DNA of 19,423 nucleotides from DAOTKC01 sp035449045 (GTDB lineage: Bacteria; Bacillota; Clostridia; Christensenellales; CAG-917): assembly GCA_035449045.1 (NCBI GenBank), contig DAOTKC010000029.1, forward strand, positions 1-19,423, given 5' to 3'. This document shows, one piece after another, positions 1 to 7,127 of this stretch. Positions within the stretch are counted from its first letter, which is position 1, and the number at the start of each line of letters is the position of its first letter. A program made the translations under genes and the position numbers. The notes under the pieces were generated by a model. It searched no databases. It saw nothing but the letters and a program-made list of their open reading frames with translations, and had not been told where the DNA came from.

Positions 1-1696
1 CGCCTTTCAAGTCCTTGGAAGCGATTTCGTTGGAAACCAGCTTTTCCATTCTGAAGACGGTGTTGGAAACGGTGACGCCGTCGCTCGCGATGTTTATTAT
101 CGCCTGCGTGTTGTCGGTGGGCTTCTCTTCGGCAAAAATAATTCTGCCGTTGCCGTATAGGTCGTTGTAGACGGGATACCGATTGAAGTAGGGAACGCCG
201 ATATCCCCCGCCAGCGTTACGGCGTGCCGCCCTTCGGTGGCGGTCTGAAACTCCGAAAAGTCGGCGACCTCGACGGCGTCGGCAAGCAAGAACTTATAGC
301 TCGCCGAAACGGGCATGCTGCTGTAACGCGGATATTTTGCGCCGACGGTGACGGTTATTTCGCGCTTGCCCGTAAAGCCGCCCGAAAACACCAGTCTGTT
401 GCCCGAAAACTCGGCGTATTCGCTGTCGCAGGAGTAAGTAAAGTCGTCGGGGTCGGAGTTTTCGGGAAGGCGGACGGTGAACTCTATCGAGTTTGCGACT
501 ATGTTCATACCCGAATCGAATTTTTTGGTTGCGCAGACTGTCTCGGCGGCTATGCCGCGGCTGTCGTCGGCGGCGTTTTTTCCGAGCACCATATAGCTTA
601 TGAATTTTCTCGACATTATCTCGACGGAATCGGAAGCTCCCGAAGCGGTTTGCGCCGTTACCGTGAGCTCGCCCGCCTTTTTGAGCCTTAGGACGCCGCC
701 CTCGTCAATCTCGCCGATGTCGGGCGAAGAGGACGACCAGCTGACCTCGGGCTTTCCTTCTCTCAGCGCGTCGCGGTAGCTTGCCGTAAAGAAGACGGGC
801 ACGCTCTCGACCTCGCATTTCTTGCCGCTCAAAGTATAGTCCAAAAAGGGCTTCTGGTCGATTTGAATGTCGTCGTAGCCGCATTTTTTAATCGTTACGG
901 TTTTGCCGCCCGAGCTAAGACGCGCGGTGTCGGCGGTAAAACTGAAGCTGCCGCCCGATATATTGCCGCCCTCTATTATCTCGGTGTCGAGCGCAAGTCC
1001 CAGCTCCGAAAGAGCGGCGCTGCCCGAAAGATAGAATGTAGAGCCGAAGTTGGACGCCGAGGCCGAAACGGTTATTGCAATCGTGCCCGCGACCTCATGA
1101 ACCCCGCAGGTTACGGTAGCCGTCCCCGCCGAGCGCGCCGTCACTATGCCGTTGCCGTCCACCGTAAGGACGCTTTCGTCGGAAGAGCTCCAGTTGACCT
1201 CGGTGACAAGGCAGTCGGTGGGGCGGAAGACCGCCTCGAGCATCTGCATTTCGCCCGCCGCCATTTGGGAGTCGCCCCAAAGCATGACGCTCGACACTTT
1301 GTCGCTGGAAAGATTGAAGGTGCAACGCGCCTGTTTATTGCCTTCCACCGAGGTGGCGACGACATAGAAGGCGCCGTAGGTCTTGCCCGTCACCACGCCG
1401 TTTTCGTCGACCTCGGCTATCTCGCCGTCGACGGTGTCGTCGAAGCGCACGATTTCCTCAATAGTCCATTTGACCTTGGGATTGGATGCAAACTTGGGAT
1501 AGACGGTTGCTTTCAACCCCGAAAAGGTGTTGTTTTCAATGGTAAAGCCGTCCTCGCGGCCGACAATATCATAGTTGAGCTCGATTTTGTCGACGCCTAT
1601 GTAGGCGGTCACCGAAATGAGCTCGGACGCGATCAGCACTCCCGCCACAACTACAAGAGGTATTAAGATTAGAACGCCAATCAGAATTTTTTTCAT
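1..1696 (-). CDS. Surface-anchored protein with bacterial Ig-like (Big_2) repeats, C-terminus outside window
   Basis: The frame is open from an ATG at 1694-1696 to the left edge, about 565 residues without a stop. The start, MKKILIGVLILIPLVVVAGV, is a short basic end followed by one hydrophobic segment, a signal or anchor sequence, so the rest should be outside the cell. Big_2-like repeats are recognisable at about residues 60-130, 134-212 and 290-355 by the pattern W-S-S/T-D/P-x-I/V ... D-x-x-G-V-V/I-T ... A-G-x-x-x-V-T, for example VNWSSSDESVLTVDGNGIVT. The last 70 residues (NDLYGNGRIIF, then INIASDGVTVSNTVFR) resemble the opening turns of a right-handed beta-helix. It is the third gene after an ABC exporter and probably in its operon. 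No good ribosome binding site precedes the ATG. An in-frame TTG at 1724-1726 with AGGTGA four bases upstream is an alternative start adding ten residues. Adhesin or wall roles are inference. Confidence 0.8.
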   Translation of the reverse strand, partial: MKKILIGVLILIPLVVVAGVLIASELISVTAYIGVDKIELNYDIVGREDGFTIENNTFSGLKATVYPKFASNPKVKWTIEEIVRFDDTVDGEIAEVDENGVVTGKTYGAFYVVATSVEGNKQARCTFNLSSDKVSSVMLWGDSQMAAGEMQMLEAVFRPTDCLVTEVNWSSSDESVLTVDGNGIVTARSAGTATVTCGVHEVAGTIAITVSASASNFGSTFYLSGSAALSELGLALDTEIIEGGNISGGSFSFTADTARLSSGGKTVTIKKCGYDDIQIDQKPFLDYTLSGKKCEVESVPVFFTASYRDALREGKPEVSWSSSSPDIGEIDEGGVLRLKKAGELTVTAQTASGASDSVEIMSRKFISYMVLGKNAADDSRGIAAETVCATKKFDSGMNIVANSIEFTVRLPENSDPDDFTYSCDSEYAEFSGNRLVFSGGFTGKREITVTVGAKYPRYSSMPVSASYKFLLADAVEVADFSEFQTATEGRHAVTLAGDIGVPYFNRYPVYNDLYGNGRIIFAEEKPTDNTQAIINIASDGVTVSNTVFRMEKLVSNEIASKDLKG

Positions 1697-1703
1697 ACAC
1701 AGG

Positions 1704-1724
1704 GGCTCGGCCGCAGGCCGCGCC
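1704..1724 (-). other. GC-rich hairpin between permease and Ig-like protein gene
   Basis: Two nine-base arms, GGCTCGGCC and GGCCGCGCC on the plus strand, pair with one mismatch around a three-base loop. The hairpin lies between the AGGTGA at 1731-1736 and the ATG at 1694-1696. It has no T-run on the minus strand, so it is not a typical terminator. It could set the expression ratio between exporter and surface protein, or it could simply be coding sequence if the TTG start at 1726 is used. Confidence 0.45.
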
Positions 1725-1744
1725 AAAATATCACCTAATTTAAA

Positions 1745-3442
1745 TTACGGAACTATCTTGCCGTAGTTTCTGTCCAGCTTGTAGAACAAGCTTCCTACGC
1801 TTGCGACAGCCATTATCGACGACAGCGCAATCAGGATGGGATAGACGCCGTAGATGCCGTTCTGGATGACGCGCCAGTAACCGATGGTCAGCGGCAGATA
1901 GGAAAACACCATGGCAAAGATACCGTAGCCTATCGCAATCAGGCAGCCGAAGAAGATTGCCATCGAAACGTTTTTGTTGGCCTCGACGAGCTCGCCGTCG
2001 CCCGAAACGTTGAAGGTCGGCGTCTTGACGTCGGCTTTAATCGAGCTGCAAGTCAGCGTTATGACAAGAAGCTCGCATATGATAAATATATTCGCGGCGT
2101 CTTTGAACTTAATCATGCCGCCGTATTCGGGACGGCCGAAGATATAGTAGACGGTGACGCAGCAGACCAGAACGGACGCCGTCGCGACAAAGGCGTAAAG
2201 CAAAAGCTTAGCCAAAATTTGTTTGGTGTAGCGGACGGGAATGGTCTTTGTTTGATAAAACGTGTTGCCCTCGCGGGAGACCGAAGTCGAGGCGAAGGAC
2301 ACGATTATGGTAACAAAGATGATGACGACCAAAAGCGTCAGGCCGGGCAAAATCCGAGAGCCCACGCTCTGCTCGCCTATGCTGCTCGCGAGGTCGTTGC
2401 AGAAGTAGACCATGACGGGCGCGGCGCAAGCCATGGCGAAGTATTGGAAGCTGTAGTTAAACGAGCGGAAAACCATCAGAAACTCGCGGCGGATTATGGC
2501 GCCGAACTGAGTGTGGCGGATGGAGAGCGTGCGGCGCTTGAAGGAGCTTTTCTCGGTTTCTATGCCGTGCAGAATGGTGCGGTAGTAAAACTTTTTCATG
2601 ATGAAAAACGCCGCGACGCCGAAGGCGGCCGTGACGAGCACGATATAGATGAGCGACAGCCACCAGTCCTCGGCGCGCGCCAAAATGTCGCCATACCATT
2701 TAAAGGGATAGGCTTTGGAAGCAAAGCCGCGCAAAACCTCGACGACGGCGGGCGAAAACAGCGAGACGTTCTCGTCCTGCATAAAGGTGAGGACGGCCTT
2801 CAAAATAACCATATAGCCGGCAAATCCCGCGCCTATCATTAAAATCAAAAGGATTAAGATTATCAAAAAGCGGTTTTTGACGACGTTAACCAGCGTCATG
2901 ACGGGAATGGCGATTATGTTGGCGAGGAAGTAAGGAAGAAGCGTCGAAAGCAAAAACACGCCCGCCGCGGCGAGGTAGTAGAGCGGCTCCGCCGAGGTTA
3001 TGACGCCGAAGGAAATGTAGAACGGCAGCACCACAAAGACGCCAATTGCGATGTTGTGCAAAATGACGTAGAGCGATTTTGATGTGAAAATCTGGTTGCC
3101 GTTCACGGGGAAGCGCAAGAGCAGCTCGTTGTCGCCGTTGAAAAACAGGTTTTTAACGAGCGTGCCGGTGCAGATCAGGCATTGAATGACCATGGTGGCG
3201 GCAGTCGCCAGCACAAGGTATTCATAGCGCAGGCTCACCGCGTTGCGGCCGTGGCTCTCCACGAACATTCGCGTGAGATAGACGACGCCGACTACCAGCA
3301 CGGCGTAGATGACGACGGTGAATAAAACGTTGGAAATCGTTTTAATATAGTCGGTCGCCTTCGTCCTTTTGGTCCTCGCGAAGCGAGCCTTGAAATCCAG
3401 CTTCAGTAGCGTTAGAATATTGTTTCCCATACCGCCCCTCAT
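1745..3442 (-). CDS. ABC exporter, ABC-2-type membrane permease subunit
   Basis: This 565-residue integral membrane protein has roughly twelve hydrophobic segments, for example near residues 37-57 (LFTVVIYAVLVVGVVYLTR), 75-95, 200-220, 262-285, 365-390 and the C-terminal 500-555. Soluble loops are rich in Lys and Arg. It follows directly after an ABC ATPase with a four-base ATGA overlap, so the two are translationally coupled and should form one exporter. The size suits the two-half ABC-2-like permeases of Clostridia. The annotated ATG at 3440-3442 overlaps the ATPase stop; a second ATG four codons later (3428-3430) has AGGGG four bases upstream and starts a more natural MGNNILTLLKLDF, so it may be the true start. 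The substrate is unknown; the surface protein downstream is one candidate client. Confidence 0.85.
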   Translation of the reverse strand: MRGGMGNNILTLLKLDFKARFARTKRTKATDYIKTISNVLFTVVIYAVLVVGVVYLTRMFVESHGRNAVSLRYEYLVLATAATMVIQCLICTGTLVKNLFFNGDNELLLRFPVNGNQIFTSKSLYVILHNIAIGVFVVLPFYISFGVITSAEPLYYLAAAGVFLLSTLLPYFLANIIAIPVMTLVNVVKNRFLIILILLILMIGAGFAGYMVILKAVLTFMQDENVSLFSPAVVEVLRGFASKAYPFKWYGDILARAEDWWLSLIYIVLVTAAFGVAAFFIMKKFYYRTILHGIETEKSSFKRRTLSIRHTQFGAIIRREFLMVFRSFNYSFQYFAMACAAPVMVYFCNDLASSIGEQSVGSRILPGLTLLVVIIFVTIIVSFASTSVSREGNTFYQTKTIPVRYTKQILAKLLLYAFVATASVLVCCVTVYYIFGRPEYGGMIKFKDAANIFIICELLVITLTCSSIKADVKTPTFNVSGDGELVEANKNVSMAIFFGCLIAIGYGIFAMVFSYLPLTIGYWRVIQNGIYGVYPILIALSSIMAVASVGSLFYKLDRNYGKIVP

Positions 3443-4329
3443 CTGCCGCCGCCTGTCTTTATGTCGTTTCTCGGCTTGGGATAGTAGTTTTTGTTATAGC
3501 GCATCTTCATCGCCTTTACGCCTTCGTCCTCGTTGCCGCGTAAACCGTAGCCGTTGCCGCGGCGATAGACTTCCTCTTCCTCCTCGGGAAGGTCGGTGAG
3601 CAGGCGCTTGTCGAAGGTGCCGGTGACTCTGAAGAACTTTTCTTCGAGGTTGGCCTTGTTTTCGGGATGTCCCGAAAGTTGCATGATGTCAACCAGTTTG
3701 CCGTCGTTTATGATGGCGGCGCGGTGGCAGAGCTTTTTAACAAGGTCGAGGTTGTGGGAGGAGAAAAAGACGGTGTTGCCCTTTCTGCAGTGCTCCTTCA
3801 TATAGGCGACTATCTCGGCGGTGGACTGGGGGTCAAGGCCCATCATCGGCTCGTCCAAAACCCAAAGCTTTGGCTCGTGAATGAGGGCGGCGATGATGCA
3901 GATTTTCTGCTTCATGCCGTGCGAGTAGGACTTGATTTGAGTGTCGGAGGCGTCGCGCAGCTTGAAGAGATCGATGAAATAGTCAAACCGCATCTTGCGG
4001 TCCTCGCGGCTGACCTTGTAGAGGTCGGCGACGTAGTAGACATATTCCTTGCCGGTCAATTTTTCGTAGACGCTGTGGTTGTCGGGGACGTAGCCCATGC
4101 TGAACTTGGCCTTGATGGGATCGGTCTTAATGGAGTGGCCGCAAACGGTAATCTCGCCCGAATCGAAGGGAAGTATGCCCGTTATGCACTTAATCGTCGT
4201 CGATTTACCCGCTCCGTTTTTGCCTAAAAAGCCGAATATCTCGCCCTCATTCAAAGAAAAACTCAAATTTTCAACGGCGTCTTTGTCGCTGTTGGGATAT
4301 TTCTTGGTAAGATTTTTAATGGTTAACAT
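3439..4329 (-). CDS. ABC transporter ATP-binding protein
   Basis: This cytoplasmic ATPase should power the permease encoded next. All motifs are present: Walker A GKNGAGKST (36-44), a Q-loop region with GYVPDN near 79-84, a divergent signature YSHGMKQK (135-142) in place of LSGGQ, Walker B LWVLDEP (155-161), a D-loop GLDP, and H-loop histidine 192 in SSHNLD. The divergent SxGMKQK signature is usual in the ABC-2 (CcmA/NatA-like) exporter class. The 296-residue length is normal, with about 60 poorly conserved C-terminal residues ending in Lys, Arg and Tyr-rich sequence. The ribosome binding site AGGAG lies 11 bases before the ATG. The gene overlaps the permease by four bases. Substrate unknown. 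Confidence 0.93.
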   Translation of the reverse strand: MLTIKNLTKKYPNSDKDAVENLSFSLNEGEIFGFLGKNGAGKSTTIKCITGILPFDSGEITVCGHSIKTDPIKAKFSMGYVPDNHSVYEKLTGKEYVYYVADLYKVSREDRKMRFDYFIDLFKLRDASDTQIKSYSHGMKQKICIIAALIHEPKLWVLDEPMMGLDPQSTAEIVAYMKEHCRKGNTVFFSSHNLDLVKKLCHRAAIINDGKLVDIMQLSGHPENKANLEEKFFRVTGTFDKRLLTDLPEEEEEVYRRGNGYGLRGNEDEGVKAMKMRYNKNYYPKPRNDIKTGGGR

Positions 4330-4363
4330 AAACTTGATTTCTCCTAGGTTATATTTTTAAAAT

Positions 4364-4389
4364 GCGCAAAAGTGGGCTAAAAAACCCAC
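4364..4389 (-). terminator. Weak hairpin terminator between small membrane protein and ABC operon
   Basis: On the minus strand GTGGG and CCCAC (4385-4389 and 4372-4376) pair around a T-rich loop and are followed by TTTTGCGCATTTT. The stem is only five pairs and the T-run is interrupted, so it probably attenuates rather than stops transcription into the ABC genes. Confidence 0.4.
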
Positions 4390-4416
4390 GCAAAAAATCG
4401 ATATTAAAAAGGTTAT

Positions 4417-4863
4417 CTATTGTAAAAGATTGAAAGACGGCGCCGCAAAAAACGCCTGAACCGTAAGAGGCTTGACCGCCCTTTTGATTTCCTTGGGCTT
4501 GACCGACTTCGCCTCGGCGGCCTTTAAAAACCGCTCGGCGTCGTGGCGGCGCCAGTCGGAAAAATAAATGAGGATATATTCGAAAAGCACGCAGAGCAAA
4601 ATATAGTGCGCGCGGCTTGCGGCATAGACGAAATAATAGGAAAATGCCATCGAAAAATACGGCAAAAAGTTAATGAGCCGTATCGGTGAAAACGAAATGA
4701 GAATGGAAAAGAAAACGAAAGATGCGCGCCTTAAATAGAGCTCGCGCTTTTTGGCGAACAGAATTATGGCGGAAATGACGCCGTATATCGCCAGCGCGAA
4801 CGCGGCCGCCACAGGCCATAACAGCGAGGGAGAAGACTTAATTAAAATTCCCAGTGACCTCAT
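4417..4863 (-). CDS. Small multi-pass membrane protein of unknown function
   Basis: I do not recognise this 148-residue protein. It has about four hydrophobic segments, near residues 15-36 (WPVAAAFALAIYGVISAIIL), 46-64, 66-82 and 86-102, then a charged tail (DWRRHDAERFLKAAEAKSVK) likely to be cytoplasmic. No enzymatic motif is visible. It is the first gene after a strong minus-strand promoter (4918-4946) with a leader of about 50 bases. The ribosome binding site before the ATG is weak (GGTTGG). The ABC ATPase starts 87 bases downstream on the same strand, so the two may share a transcript. Hydrophobic segments in a consistent frame and the promoter support a real gene. Confidence 0.7.
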   Translation of the reverse strand: MRSLGILIKSSPSLLWPVAAAFALAIYGVISAIILFAKKRELYLRRASFVFFSILISFSPIRLINFLPYFSMAFSYYFVYAASRAHYILLCVLFEYILIYFSDWRRHDAERFLKAAEAKSVKPKEIKRAVKPLTVQAFFAAPSFNLLQ

Positions 4864-4917
4864 TTACCAACCGGAAACGGCAGATATAGTTGTCCTAAGT
4901 TCGCCGATTCCCAAGAT

Positions 4918-4946
4918 ATATTACCATTAAATTTATATAGTGTCAA
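4918..4946 (-). promoter_or_regulatory. Sigma-A-type promoter for 4417-4863 and probably the ABC operon
   Basis: On the minus strand a perfect -35 TTGACA (plus-strand 4941-4946) is followed after 17 bases by TAATAT (4918-4923), which matches four of six -10 positions. Transcription would start near 4910, about 47 bases before the ATG at 4863. Confidence 0.7.
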
Positions 4947-4978
4947 CGGAATTAACCTCTGTCACACGCGTTATGCGC

Positions 4979-5008
4979 GCGCAAGCCCTGCTTTTAGGGT
5001 TTTTGCGC
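4979..5008 (+). terminator. Terminator-like hairpin, plus orientation, weak
   Basis: GCGCAA (4979-4984) pairs with TTGCGC (5003-5008), with an inner CCCT/AGGG pair, and is followed by AGCTTTTATTATTTT. The T-run is interrupted. No plus-strand gene precedes it. It sits directly upstream of the minus-strand promoter at 4918-4946. Confidence 0.35.
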
Positions 5009-5038
5009 AGCTTTTATTATTTTAAATGCTTGATTTTG

Positions 5039-5082
5039 AACAAAGTGAAAGCGGCGCCCCGCGCCGCCTCCTTTGTTTTTTT
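5039..5082 (+). terminator. Strong hairpin terminator, best T-run on plus strand
   Basis: GCGGCGC (5051-5057) and GCGCCGC (5061-5067) form a seven-pair stem with a three-base loop. Outer arms AACAAAG (5039-5045) and CTTTGTT (5071-5077) extend it across a small internal loop, and seven T residues follow. On the minus strand the hairpin is followed only by TTTCACTTTG, so it may also end transcripts of the gene at 5168-6463, less efficiently. No plus-strand gene is visible upstream. Confidence 0.65.
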
Positions 5083-5155
5083 CGTTTTTCGTTTTTCGTT
5101 CTATTCGGCGCAAGCCGTTCCGCAGTTATTCATTATTCATTATTCATTATTCATT
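5076..5155 (-). repeat. Composite heptanucleotide repeat element, copy A
   Basis: Read on the plus strand, units of TTTTTCG (5078-5098) are followed by a GC-rich linker ending in CCGCAG and then by four perfect tandem copies of TTATTCA (5126-5153). The same arrangement recurs at 6676-6780. In minus orientation it directly follows the 3' end of the gene at 5168 and precedes a GC-rich hairpin. The seven-base unit contains stop codons that close all three minus-strand frames. Confidence 0.75.
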
Positions 5156-5191
5156 CTCTTTGTCACCTTACGGCTTAAAGGTGACAAAGAG
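5156..5191 (-). other. Perfect 14-bp inverted repeat enclosing a stop codon
   Basis: CTCTTTGTCACCTT (5156-5169) and AAGGTGACAAAGAG (5178-5191) are exact reverse complements around an eight-base loop. The TAA stop of the minus-strand gene (5168-5170) lies at the loop edge. There is no T-run on either side, so it is not a classical intrinsic terminator; a 3'-end protecting hairpin is possible. Confidence 0.7.
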
Positions 5192-6463
5192 TATATCGCT
5201 TCCTCCGAAATTGTTGTAGAGCGAGGATTCGCTGTCGGAAAAATAGCGAAGATACCCGCCCTGATAAAATATAAGAGCGCCGTTTCTTGCGTTAAAGCTC
5301 CTGATTTCGCTAAACTCGACGTCGGTCAACTTCAGCACCGCGGTTTTTCCTTCGCGGCAAACTAGGTAGAATTCGCCGGCGGGCGTATCTATAACGTCCA
5401 GGACCGTCCAGTCGAAATCGTCGTAGAGCGTCAGCACGCTCTCTAGGTGAGCGCAGTAAAACTTGACGCACTTTCCCGAAAACAGCAAAAATCCGCTTTC
5501 TTTTTTGACGATATAGGCGTTTTCGGCGTTATGTTCCGTTTCTTCCACCGCCGAAAAGCTTTGGTCGAAAATATAAAATTTTAGGGCGGGCTTTGGAGTT
5601 TTATCTTCTTCGGCTATGACGGCATAGTGAAGCTCGGAATTATAAATAAAGGGAATTATTTGCTTAAATCGAAGTTTATCAAGCCGTTTTTGCAAGGTAA
5701 AACCGTTGTTTTGGGAATATGAAAAAATTACGGTGCCCGCTTTTCCCTCGGCCGCCACGGCGTGGCCGGCGCCGTAGGAAAACACCGAAAAAATGCCCGT
5801 AAGCCCTGTAAAACTTAATTCGGATTTTAACTCGGCATTTTCTTCATTTAGGCCGAAAAGCGCGATTTTATCGTCAAACGCCGCGATAACAGTGAGTTCC
5901 CTGTCATAGATTATCTCGGCGGCAACGGCGTCGCCAAACGGCGTTTTGAACTCGATATCGATATCGTAGTTGATGAGATAGAGATACGCCTCGACCCCGG
6001 CGGCGACGGCTATGTAAATTCCCTCGGGCGAGGCCGCCGAGTCCAGATAGCGTTCGCCGCTACCGAGCGTCAGCGTCTTTTTGAGTTCGGTTTCGGTGAA
6101 CAGCGCGGCGGCCGTCGTCACGCCGTCCGCTTTGAAATCGTAGCTGTCGGAGGACGTTTCAAGGAGCGCGATGCTTAAGTTCTTGGTGACATAAACCGCC
6201 TTGAGCCGCTCGTCGGCGGCGCCTCCGAGGTGCTGGTAGAGCCCATCCTCGCGGATTTCGGCGCGGCGCGGCAGCACCGAATAGACCGTTTCCTTGGGCG
6301 TTTCCCCTGTTTCTTCGGTTTCCTCGGGGATTTCGATGTCATCCGCCGAGGTCTTGTCGCCGCCCGCCACAAAAAACTCGCGGAACATCGAAAAGCAAAA
6401 TACCGCGGCAAGCAGGAAAGTCAACAAAAGAGACCACTTGATTATGGTCTTGCGCTTGGTCAC
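5168..6463 (-). CDS. Membrane-anchored, probably all-beta protein of unknown function
   Basis: This protein of 431 residues has a short basic start (MTKRKTIIK), one membrane segment at about residues 9-27 (KWSLLLTFLLAAVFCFSMF), an acidic linker (ADDIEIPEETEETGETP) and a long extracellular part. The latter consists of short strand-like segments about every 40-50 residues (AAEIIYDRELTVIAAFDDKIALFG; FYLVCREGKTAVLKL), suggesting a beta-propeller. I cannot name a family. The start chosen is GTG 6461-6463 because GGAGGA (6471-6476) lies seven bases upstream. An in-frame ATG at 6479-6481 and a more distal one at 6587-6589 lack ribosome binding sites, and the latter would bury the membrane segment. 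It stands alone between a repeat element on its 3' side and the end of the phage-type operon on its 5' side. No clear promoter was found. Confidence 0.75.
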   Translation of the reverse strand: MTKRKTIIKWSLLLTFLLAAVFCFSMFREFFVAGGDKTSADDIEIPEETEETGETPKETVYSVLPRRAEIREDGLYQHLGGAADERLKAVYVTKNLSIALLETSSDSYDFKADGVTTAAALFTETELKKTLTLGSGERYLDSAASPEGIYIAVAAGVEAYLYLINYDIDIEFKTPFGDAVAAEIIYDRELTVIAAFDDKIALFGLNEENAELKSELSFTGLTGIFSVFSYGAGHAVAAEGKAGTVIFSYSQNNGFTLQKRLDKLRFKQIIPFIYNSELHYAVIAEEDKTPKPALKFYIFDQSFSAVEETEHNAENAYIVKKESGFLLFSGKCVKFYCAHLESVLTLYDDFDWTVLDVIDTPAGEFYLVCREGKTAVLKLTDVEFSEIRSFNARNGALIFYQGGYLRYFSDSESSLYNNFGGSDILFVTFKP

Positions 6464-6631
6464 TCCGGTATCCTCCGCCATCAATATAGCGCTTAATTTC
6501 AAAGATAGAACGAGCCGACCTTTATTAGTGGAAATACGACAAAAATAGCAAGAAGTGAGGCGTTGAAGAAACGAAAAGCTAATAACCAAAATCTAAAAAC
6601 TTAGGATGAGGCGCGGATGCGCCAAAATGAA

Positions 6632-6658
6632 AAAAGGCCGGCGTTTCGCCGGCCTTTT
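6632..6658 (-). terminator. Strong bidirectional terminator closing the phage-type operon
   Basis: Perfect twelve-base arms, AAAAGGCCGGCG (6632-6643) and CGCCGGCCTTTT (6647-6658), enclose a TTT loop. On the minus strand the stem is followed by TTTTTT then CATTTT, on the plus strand by TTTTGGTTTTT. It is the first strong terminator downstream of the minus-strand genes from 17686 to 6774 and also shields the gene at 5168-6463. Confidence 0.88.
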
Positions 6659-6675
6659 GGTTTTTGTAGTTTTTT

Positions 6676-6780
6676 GCGCTTCGCGCCAACCGCAGTTTTT
6701 CGTTTTTCGTTTTTCGTTGAGCGTTAATCTTCGCGCTTCGCGCCAACCACAGTTATTCATTATTAATTATTCATTATTCA
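6676..6780 (-). repeat. Composite heptanucleotide repeat element, copy B
   Basis: Three tandem TTTTTCG units (6696-6716) lie between two 20-base direct repeats (6676-6695 and 6733-6752, one mismatch, beginning GCGCTTCGCG). The second copy leads into a TTATTCA array (6753-6780; four units, one of them TTATTAA). This repeats the layout at 5076-5155. In minus orientation it starts inside the 3' end of the holin gene, whose TAA stop (6774-6776) and last three codons (AAT AAT GAA) are repeat sequence, and it runs towards the terminator at 6632-6658. Confidence 0.78.
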
Positions 6781-7013
6781 TTATTTTCGCCTTTCTCCTC
6801 CGCTTCTTCGGCGTTCTCGACCTCCTTCCCGCTCTTGGGACTGTTCAATATGCCCAGCATGACGAGCGCGGCGGCCACCGAATTTATGGCGGCTTGAGCT
6901 TCCTCGGTTGCGATTTTGACGCCCAGCCCTTGAATCAGCATGATGACGACGCCGGAGAGCGCCAGCCAGAACGACGCCGATTTGAGTTTTGTTTTTATGT
7001 CCTCTTTCTTCAT
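6774..7013 (-). CDS. Small phage holin, two membrane segments
   Basis: This protein of 79 residues has the shape of a small holin: a charged N-terminus (MKKEDIKTKLKS), hydrophobic segments at about residues 13-33 (ASFWLALSGVVIMLIQGLGV) and 40-57 (AAINSVAAALVMLGIL), and a highly charged tail ending in EEAEEKGENNE. The SxFW opening recalls small phage holins of the phi-LC3 type. Holins form membrane lesions that release phage lysin. The start at ATG 7011-7013 is chosen because GGGGGAGAT directly precedes it; a longer frame from 7067 lacks a site and adds 18 unlikely residues. It is the last gene of the phage-type operon and its stop codon lies within a heptanucleotide array. No endolysin gene accompanies it. 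Confidence 0.72.
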   Translation of the reverse strand: MKKEDIKTKLKSASFWLALSGVVIMLIQGLGVKIATEEAQAAINSVAAALVMLGILNSPKSGKEVENAEEAEEKGENNE

Positions 7014-7127
7014 ATCTCCCCCTTTAAGTTTTACTATGCAAAGTCCATGGTCGTTAATTAAATACAAAGGATATTCTGTCGTGCCCCGTTCGGTTGGTTT
7101 TACCCTAACTGAATCCCTTTGGGCGGA

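Noticed and set aside
863..1666. Long plus-strand open frame opposite the Ig-like protein gene
   Set aside because: Its composition is that of an antisense shadow of a GC-biased gene, it has no ribosome binding site, and the minus frame has clear domain patterns.
2219..2842. 207-codon plus-strand open frame opposite the ABC permease
   Set aside because: Highly charged, motif-free antisense frame; the minus strand encodes a typical membrane protein.
5076..5155. Possible CRISPR array from the regularly repeated short units
   Set aside because: Units are only seven bases and head to tail with no spacers; no cas genes are present.
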